A stretch of DNA of 64,000 bases from NCBI RefSeq assembly GCF_019192735.1, contig NZ_JAHTKP010000018.1, forward strand, positions 1-64,000, written 5' to 3'. The position numbers and the translations under genes were made by a program. The DNA is from Kitasatospora aureofaciens. Its GTDB lineage: Bacteria > Actinomycetota > Actinomycetes > Streptomycetales > Streptomycetaceae. This document shows, in pieces, positions 58,892 to 64,000 of the stretch. The notes under the pieces were generated by a model. The model searched no databases. It was not told where the DNA came from and saw only the letters and a list, made by a program, of their open reading frames with translations. Numbering within the stretch: position 1 is the first letter of the stretch; each line of letters opens with the position of its first letter.

Positions 58892-60253
58892 TCAGCTCCC
58901 TGCCGGAGTGGGGAGCTCGGCCAGGGCGCGCTCCACCCGCTCCTGGTCGAAGCCCTCGTCGACGAGCTCGCCGGCCAGGTAGCGCTCGTACGCGCCGAGG
59001 TCGAAGTGGCCGTGCCCGGAGAGCCCGAACAGGATGGCCTCCGAACGGCCCTCCTCCTTGAGCCGCAGCGCCTCGTCGATGGCCACCCGGATGGCGTGGG
59101 TGGACTCCGGCGCGGGCACGATGCCCTCGGTGCGGGCGAAGGTCAGGCCGGCCTCGAAGCACCGGGTCTGCGGGACCGCGCGGGCCTCCAGCAGGCCGTC
59201 CTGCAGCGCCTGGCTGACCAGCGGGGCGATGCCGTGGTAGCGCAGGCCGCCCGCGTGGATCGCCGGCGGGATGAAGGAGTGGCCGAGCGTGTGCATCTTC
59301 AGCAGCGGGGTGAGGCCGGTGGTGTCGCCGAAGTCGTAGGCGATGCGGCCCTTGGTCAGGCTCGGGCAGGCCTCCGGCTCGGCGGCGATCACCCGCACCC
59401 GCCGGCCGCCGCGCAGCTGCTCGCCGAGGAACGGGAAGGCCAGGCCGGCCAGGTTGCTGCCGCCGCCGGCCGCGCCGATCACGATGTCCGGGTAGTCCTC
59501 GGCCAGGTCGAGCTGGAGCAGCGCCTCCTGCCCGAGCACCGTCTGGTGCAGGGCGACGTGGTTGAGCACGCTGCCGCCGGCGTAGTTGGTGAACGGGTCG
59601 TTCATCGCCAGCTCGATCGCCTCCGAGGTGGCGATGCCGAGGCTGCCGGGGCAGTCCGGGTCCGCGGCGAGGATGGCCCGCCCGGCCTCGGTCTCGGTGC
59701 TCGGGCTGGCGACGCAGGTCGCGCCGTAGGTGTGCATCAGCGCGCGGCGGTAGGGCTTCTGGTGGTAGCTGACCTTCACCATGAAGACCTTGACCTCGAG
59801 GCCGAAGAACGCCCCGGCCAGCGACAGCGAGGAGCCCCACTGGCCCGCGCCGGTCTCCGTGGCGAGCCGCCGGATGCCCGCCTCCTTGTTGTAGAAGGCC
59901 TGCGCGATGCCGGTGTTGGGCTTGTGGCTGCCGGCCGGGCTGCCGCCCTCGTACTTGTAGTAGATCCGGGCGGGGGTGCCGAGCGCCTGCTCCAGGCGGC
60001 GGGCGCGGAACAGCGGCGAGGGGCGCCACTGGGCGTAGATCTGGCGGACCGCGGCCGGGATCTCGATCTCCCGCTCCGTGCTGAGCTCCTGCTCGGCGAG
60101 TTCCTTGGGCATGATGCCGACCAGGTCGGCCACGGTGGCGGGCTGCCCGGTCCCGGGGTGCAGGATCGGGGCGAGCTGGGGCAGGTCGGCGGCCAGGTTG
60201 TACCAGGAGGTCGGGATCTGGTCGTCGGTCAGCTGGTACTTGATGGTGTCCAC
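58892..60253 (-). CDS. TrpB2-type tryptophan synthase beta-like enzyme (453 aa)
   Basis: A GTG at 60253 follows GGAG. This is a PLP enzyme of the TrpB2 (COG1350) branch, with the typical extra N-terminal ~60 residues. Key motifs: YYKYEGGSPAGSHKPNTG with the PLP lysine in SHK, ETGAGQWGSSLSLAG, and the Gly-rich phosphate loop GAAGGGSNLAG. TrpB2 enzymes join indole to an activated serine-type acceptor and often work without TrpA. Here a trpA homologue is also present. It could make tryptophan or a beta-substituted analogue for the NRPS. Confidence 0.9.
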   Translation of the reverse strand: MDTIKYQLTDDQIPTSWYNLAADLPQLAPILHPGTGQPATVADLVGIMPKELAEQELSTEREIEIPAAVRQIYAQWRPSPLFRARRLEQALGTPARIYYKYEGGSPAGSHKPNTGIAQAFYNKEAGIRRLATETGAGQWGSSLSLAGAFFGLEVKVFMVKVSYHQKPYRRALMHTYGATCVASPSTETEAGRAILAADPDCPGSLGIATSEAIELAMNDPFTNYAGGSVLNHVALHQTVLGQEALLQLDLAEDYPDIVIGAAGGGSNLAGLAFPFLGEQLRGGRRVRVIAAEPEACPSLTKGRIAYDFGDTTGLTPLLKMHTLGHSFIPPAIHAGGLRYHGIAPLVSQALQDGLLEARAVPQTRCFEAGLTFARTEGIVPAPESTHAIRVAIDEALRLKEEGRSEAILFGLSGHGHFDLGAYERYLAGELVDEGFDQERVERALAELPTPAGS

Positions 60254-60366
60254 GGGTGTCGTCTCCGGGTGAGGGACGGAAAGGGTGGGCGGTACGTGGG
60301 CGGGCTCGGGCGGTACGGGCGGTACGGCGGTTCGGGCGATACGGGCGGTGCGGGCGGTGCCCCGGC

Positions 60367-61053
60367 TCAGGCGGTGCCGCCGGTGGCGTCGGCCACCAGG
60401 GAGCCCGGCGCGAACCGGTCCCGGTCCGGGCCGACGATGATGCCGGGGTGGCGGCTGCGCATCCCGTCGAGCACCAGCTGGTACGGGAGGTCGTCGAACT
60501 CGCCGTGCTCGTGCAGGAATTCCATGTTCCGGGCGCCGTCCCCCGTGTACGGGTGGTGGACGCTGTCCGCGGTGCCGTCGAACTCCAGCGGCGCCATCCC
60601 GTACAGCTTGCAGAGGATCCGGTTGAAGACCGGGGTGGCGCGCACCCAGCGCCCGTCCAGGTGGACGGAGGTCAGGGCGTGGTAGTGGAAGACGTCGCCG
60701 CCGATGTAGGTGCGAAGGCGCTCGGAGGCGAGGTGGTTGCGGACGTCGGTGAGCACCAGCCGGCCCGGGATCCCCACCGAGCGCAGCGCGGCCAGGTACA
60801 CCAGGGACTTGTGGATGCACATCCCGCGGCCCAGCCGCAGGGTCTGGCCGGCGGTCAGGCCGCGACGGGAGAAGTCGGCGCCGTAGATCTCGTAGCCGAT
60901 CTTGTCGCGGACCGCGTAGTAGAGGCGGACCGCCCGGTCCCGCTCGTCCAGGCCGCCGTCCGGGAGGACCCCGGCGACGAACTTTTTGACCTCGGCTGAG
61001 GTGTGGTCGATGAACTCGGTTTCCGCGAGGGCGTGTTCCAGCGACTCGGACAT
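60367..61053 (-). CDS. Transglutaminase-like superfamily enzyme (228 aa)
   Basis: ATG 61053 has GGAG upstream. A transglutaminase core is visible: RAVRLYYAVRDKIGYEIYG, then GRGMCIHKSLVYLAALRSVGIPGRLV with the nucleophile Cys, and FHYHALTSVHLDGRWV with the His. The third residue is uncertain: the position of the usual D-P-T reads A-T-P. Stand-alone relatives in antibiotic clusters (AdmF of andrimid) form amide bonds between carrier-bound acyl groups. A similar coupling or a hydrolytic release role is plausible. It lies 113 bases upstream of the TrpB2 gene. Confidence 0.8.
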   Translation of the reverse strand: MSESLEHALAETEFIDHTSAEVKKFVAGVLPDGGLDERDRAVRLYYAVRDKIGYEIYGADFSRRGLTAGQTLRLGRGMCIHKSLVYLAALRSVGIPGRLVLTDVRNHLASERLRTYIGGDVFHYHALTSVHLDGRWVRATPVFNRILCKLYGMAPLEFDGTADSVHHPYTGDGARNMEFLHEHGEFDDLPYQLVLDGMRSRHPGIIVGPDRDRFAPGSLVADATGGTA

Positions 61054-61129
61054 GGCTGCTCCATAACGGGGAGGGGGGTCGGCCGGCTTCACGGGCCGAG
61101 CTGAGGCCGAGCGGTCGGAGGCCCAGCTT

Positions 61130-62269
61130 TCAGAGACCCAGCATGGTGGCGATGCGGACCCGCTGGACCTCGGAGGTGCCGGAGTAGATCGTCCCGGCGA
61201 CCGCGTTGCGCAGTTCCTGCTCGATCCCGTACTCGGCCATGTAGCCGTTGCCGCCGAAGATCTGCACCGCGTGCAGGGCGGAGGCGAGGCTCGCCTCGCT
61301 GACCACCAGCTTGGCGGCGGCCAGGTCGACGGTGATGTTCTGCCCCGCCGTCAGCTTCTCGGCGGTGTCGTAGAGCCACTTGCGGGAGGTCTCCACGCCG
61401 ATCCGCATCTCGACGATCTTGTTGGCGACCGACTGGAAGGATCCGATCGGCTTGCCGAACGCGGAGCGCTGCTTGGCGTAGGCGAGGCAGTCCTCCAGCC
61501 GGCGCTGCATCTCGCCCAGGGTTACGGCGAAGGAGAGGAGGATCTCCCACTTCATCACGTGGTCGAGGATCAGGAACCCGGTCCCGGCCCGGCCGACCAC
61601 CTGGCCGCGCGGGATCCGGCAGTCGTCGAAGAACAGTTCCGCCATGGGAGAGGACTTGAGACCCATCTTCTCGACCGGCCGGCCGACGCTCAGGCCCGGG
61701 GTGTCGCGCTCCACGAGGAACGTGGTCACCCCCAGCGGACCCGCGGTCGGGTCGGTCTTGGCGTAGACCGCGATCACGTCGGCGATCGGGCCGTTGCTGA
61801 CGAAGGTCTTGCTGCCGTTCAGCACGTACGCGTCGCCGTCCGCGACGGCGGTGGTGCGCATCGCCAGGGCGTCCGAGCCGGCGTCCGGCTCGCTGATCGC
61901 GTGGGCCCCGATGAGGGTGCCGGTCGCGATCCCGGGCAGGTAGCGCTCCTTCAGCGCGGGCGAGCCGAAGCGGTGCAGCGGCGCCCCGATGCCGACCATG
62001 CTGGTGGTCACGGAGAAGTTCAGCCCGCCGTTGCGGCAGCCGTGGCCGAGCCCCTCCAGGACGTACATGGTGGTCGCCAGGTCCTGCCCGAGGCCGCCGT
62101 ACTGCTCGTCGAAGAACAGCCCGAGCAGTCCGGACTCGGCGACGGCCTGCCAGGCCTCCCGCGGGAAGCTGGCGGCCTTGTCGTGCCGCAGGTGGTCCGC
62201 GCCGAACTTCTCGAACCACGGGGCCAGGCCTTCGCGCAGGTCGCGCTGGTCGGCCGACCAGTCGATCAT
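61130..62269 (-). CDS. Acyl-CoA dehydrogenase (379 aa)
   Basis: A complete ACAD: GLLGLFFDEQYGGLGQDL, AHAISEPDAGSDALAMRT, VLNGSKTFVSNGP, KMGLKSSPMAELFFDDCRIP, AYAKQRSAFGKPIGSFQ, FGGNGYMAEYGIEQELRNA. Where medium-chain enzymes carry the catalytic Glu (Y-E-G-T) it has Y-S-G-T, but a Glu in HVMKWEILL aligns with the alternative base of isovaleryl-CoA dehydrogenases. It should desaturate an acyl thioester, perhaps on a carrier protein, next to an amino-acid-derived carbonyl. It follows the ectC-like gene by 30 bases. Confidence 0.92.
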   Translation of the reverse strand: MIDWSADQRDLREGLAPWFEKFGADHLRHDKAASFPREAWQAVAESGLLGLFFDEQYGGLGQDLATTMYVLEGLGHGCRNGGLNFSVTTSMVGIGAPLHRFGSPALKERYLPGIATGTLIGAHAISEPDAGSDALAMRTTAVADGDAYVLNGSKTFVSNGPIADVIAVYAKTDPTAGPLGVTTFLVERDTPGLSVGRPVEKMGLKSSPMAELFFDDCRIPRGQVVGRAGTGFLILDHVMKWEILLSFAVTLGEMQRRLEDCLAYAKQRSAFGKPIGSFQSVANKIVEMRIGVETSRKWLYDTAEKLTAGQNITVDLAAAKLVVSEASLASALHAVQIFGGNGYMAEYGIEQELRNAVAGTIYSGTSEVQRVRIATMLGL

Positions 62270-62299
62270 CTCGTCATTCCCCCGGTCAAGTTGGGCGGC

Positions 62300-62674
62300 T
62301 CAGTAGTGGGAGGAGCCGTCGCCGTCGAGGGAGTGCACCTCGTCGCCGGTGAGCGCCGGGGTGAACACGCAGACCAGGCGCAGGTCCTCCTCCGGCCAGG
62401 CGATCAGCCAGTGCGCGTCGTGCTCGTCGAGCGCGTACAGGGTGCCGGGCTCGATGACGTGGCTGTTGCCCGCCATGTCGACGACCTCGCCCTTGCCCGA
62501 GATGCAGTAGCAGGCCTCCAGGTGGCGCTTGTACTCCAGCAGGGACTTGGTGCCGGCGCTGACCACGGTGTCGGTCACCGAGTAGCCCATCCCGTCCTTC
62601 TCGACCAGGAACCGGCGGCTGAGGCCGTTGCCCCACTCGACCGTCTTGACGTCCTCAAGCTTGCGGATCAGCAT
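62300..62674 (-). CDS. Ectoine-synthase-like cupin (EctC family, 124 aa)
   Basis: It matches EctC along its length: IRKLEDV, SRRFLVEKDGMGYSVTDTVVSAGT, YKRHLEACYCISGKGEVVD, IEPGTLYALDEHDAHWL, LRLVCVFTPALTGDEVHSLDGDG. The metal-binding Glu (HLEACY), Tyr (TLYALD) and His (HDAHW) are kept. EctC cyclises N-gamma-acetyl-diaminobutyrate to ectoine. No ectA, ectB or ectD lies nearby, so here it probably cyclises another amide-amine intermediate linked to the peptide. GAGGAG precedes the ATG. Confidence 0.85.
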   Translation of the reverse strand: MLIRKLEDVKTVEWGNGLSRRFLVEKDGMGYSVTDTVVSAGTKSLLEYKRHLEACYCISGKGEVVDMAGNSHVIEPGTLYALDEHDAHWLIAWPEEDLRLVCVFTPALTGDEVHSLDGDGSSHY

Positions 62675-62706
62675 CGCTGTCTCCTCGGTGTGTGTGCGTG
62701 CGTGAC

Positions 62707-62796
62707 TGTTCGTTGAATGGCTGTTCGTTGAGCGGCGGTTCGTCGTACTGCTATTCGTTGAGCTGCTGTTCGCCGAGCGGCTGTTCGTCGTGCGGG
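62707..62796 (-). repeat. Six tandem 15-bp units across the trpA stop codon
   Basis: On the plus strand the units read about tgttcgttgagcggc, exactly 15 bases apart, six copies. Read on the minus strand they encode (N/D/G)-E-Q-(P/Q)-(L/F). The trpA stop TAG falls in the fourth unit where other units have CAG, so the frame stays open in the remaining units after the stop. Confidence 0.8.
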
Positions 62797-63590
62797 TCGG
62801 CGGGCCCGGGTCGCAGGCCGCCGGTGAAGGCGAGAAGCTCCTTGATCAGGTCGCCGCCGGTCTCCAGCGACCGTTCGACCTCGGCGACGAGCGCGCTGCC
62901 GACGATCGCGGCGTCCGCGCCCAGGGCGCCCATGGCCGCGACGTCGGCGGCGGTGCGGACGCCGAAGCCGACCGCCAGCGGCGCCCGGGCCGACTCGCGC
63001 AGCCGCGCGAGCACCGGGGCCAGGGCGGCCCGGTCGGGCGGCGCGGTGCCCGACCGGCCGTAGTGGGCGACCAGGTAGAGGTAGGCGGAGGCGAAGCGGG
63101 CGCTCTCCGCCAGGACCTCCGGGCTGGATCCCGGGTAGCAGGTCGTGACCACCGGCTGGCCGATCCGCTCGGCGGCCTCCAGGTAGCGGGGCCGGGCCAG
63201 CGGCGGCAGGCCGTGCAGCAGGGTGGCGTCCGCCCCGGCGTCCCGGGCCCGGAGCAGGAACTCCTCCAGACCCACCGGCCGCACCGAGTGGCCCCAGTCG
63301 GCCAGCAGAGCGATCCGGGTGTGCCGCAGCGCGGGCCGGACCTTCGCCACGAAGGCCAGCACGGCGTCCAGGTCGACGCCCGCGGCCAGCGCCCGGTCGG
63401 CCGAGCGGCGCACCACGGGTCCGTCGGTCGGCGAGTCCGGGAAGGGCACGGCGAGTTCGAGGCAGTCCACGCCGGTCTCGTCCAGCGCCGTCACCAGCTC
63501 GGCGAGCAGGTCGAGTCCCGGGTCGCCGGCGTTGAGGAACAGCGCCAGGCCGGGGTCGGCCGGCCCGCGTCCGCAAAAGAACTCAGACAC
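62751..63590 (-). CDS. trpA: Tryptophan synthase alpha-like protein (279 aa)
   Basis: A TIM barrel with the TrpA active-site features: FLNAGDPGLDLL, CLELAVPFPDSPTDGPVVRRS (Glu of ELAVPF and Asp of PTDGP, the two catalytic acids), PLAVGFGVRTAADVAAMGALGADAAIVGSALV. It is more divergent than housekeeping TrpA. It cleaves indole-glycerol phosphate to indole. It overlaps the trpD stop by eight bases. The C-terminal ~12 residues come from a 15-bp tandem repeat and are likely disordered. Confidence 0.88.
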   Translation of the reverse strand: MSEFFCGRGPADPGLALFLNAGDPGLDLLAELVTALDETGVDCLELAVPFPDSPTDGPVVRRSADRALAAGVDLDAVLAFVAKVRPALRHTRIALLADWGHSVRPVGLEEFLLRARDAGADATLLHGLPPLARPRYLEAAERIGQPVVTTCYPGSSPEVLAESARFASAYLYLVAHYGRSGTAPPDRAALAPVLARLRESARAPLAVGFGVRTAADVAAMGALGADAAIVGSALVAEVERSLETGGDLIKELLAFTGGLRPGPADPHDEQPLGEQQLNE

Positions 63591-64000
63591 CGGCCGGCAC
63601 CTCGCGCCGCAGCCGCTCGACCAGGTCGAGCGCCGCGCCCGCCGCCACGGCCTCCCGGGCGGCCCCGTACGCCTGCGCCCAGTCGGCGTGCAGGCCCGAG
63701 GCGACCGCGGCCGCGGCCGCGTTGAGGCAGATGCTCTCGACGGCGGCCTCGGGTCCGCGGCCGCCCAGCAGGGCGAGCAGATGCCCGGCGGGGTCCTCGT
63801 CCGCCCCGGCGGGCCGCAGGTCGGCCAGGGTGCCGCGCCCGGTCAGCCCGAGCGCGCCGGGGCCGATGGTCAGCTCGGCCCCGCCCGTGCGGACGGTGTT
63901 CTCCGTGAAGCTCACCAGCTCGTCGATGCCCAGCGGATTGTGCACCAGCCAGACCGGCCGGTCAATCGCCAACTCCCCGAACGGGGCCAGGAGTTCGCGG
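63583..64000 (-). CDS. trpD: Anthranilate phosphoribosyltransferase, C-terminal part
   Basis: The frame is open through the right edge, so only the last ~138 codons are present. They include LAIDRPVWLVHNPLGIDELVSFTENTV (the VHG.dGlDE motif with Gly replaced by Asn), GPGALGLTGRGTLADLRPAGADE and the typical helical end ICLNAAAAAVASGLHADWAQAYGAAREAV. TrpD joins anthranilate to PRPP. trpE/trpG-type genes are not in view and may lie beyond the edge. Confidence 0.85.
   Translation of the reverse strand, partial: RELLAPFGELAIDRPVWLVHNPLGIDELVSFTENTVRTGGAELTIGPGALGLTGRGTLADLRPAGADEDPAGHLLALLGGRGPEAAVESICLNAAAAAVASGLHADWAQAYGAAREAVAAGAALDLVERLRREVPAGV

Overview
The window is very GC-rich DNA with long third-position G/C reading frames and GTG/TTG starts. 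It also carries an actinobacterial type VII secretion (T7SS) locus, a large NRPS cluster and an XRE regulator with a TPR-like C-terminus. This points to a streptomycete (Streptomyces/Kitasatospora type) chromosome arm. No rRNA, tRNA or CRISPR array was seen.

Region 1 (1-29.7 kb) is a T7SS island. On the minus strand, from eccD (22.7 kb) leftwards, lie eccB, several WXG100-type/helical small secreted proteins, a YbaB-like protein, a glycine-rich AAWKG-like protein, a giant 4658-aa protein (15306-1330), a candidate immunity protein and a membrane protein cut by the left edge. Divergently on the plus strand lie eccC (three P-loop ATPase domains) and a 906-aa protein with an ADP-ribosyltransferase-like C-terminus. 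The giant protein reads as a multi-warhead polymorphic toxin: a CpnT/WXG100-like N-terminus, long disordered repeats, then sequence resembling ADP-ribosyltransferases, a metzincin protease, an OTU-like domain without its cysteine, a lonely-Cys region, a protein-glutaminase and a C-terminal deaminase. eccE and mycP are not in view.

Region 2 (29.9-43.7 kb) is a mosaic of short cassettes. A class I methyltransferase gene ends in a roughly 170-bp tail that recurs, diverged, at 34861. Between the two copies is a ~4-kb cassette with an XRE/TPR regulator, a minus-strand chain of tiny genes joined by GTGA overlaps, and two NUDIX hydrolases. YceI and a helical protein follow. Next come a decayed tail of a flavin reductase gene (matching the intact gene at 43708), an ISAzo13-like insertion sequence, a secreted Gly-rich/DUF11-like protein, a cupredoxin-metallophosphoesterase-membrane protein operon and a truncated DUF397 gene.

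Region 3 (43.7-64 kb, continuing past the right edge) is one minus-strand biosynthetic operon. In transcription order it encodes TrpD (partial), TrpA, an ectoine-synthase-like cupin, an acyl-CoA dehydrogenase, a transglutaminase-like enzyme, a TrpB2-type synthase, a TrpF-TrpC fusion, a UbiD-family decarboxylase, a three-module NRPS (A-T-C-A-T-C-A-T-TE; specificity codes read Ser, Gly, unknown), MbtH, a DHA2 efflux pump, an LLM flavin monooxygenase and an FMN reductase. Four-base ATGA/GTGA overlaps couple many of the genes. The set suggests a peptide built with a dedicated indole/tryptophan supply and one or two unusual amino-acid or acyl building blocks. I do not recognise the product.
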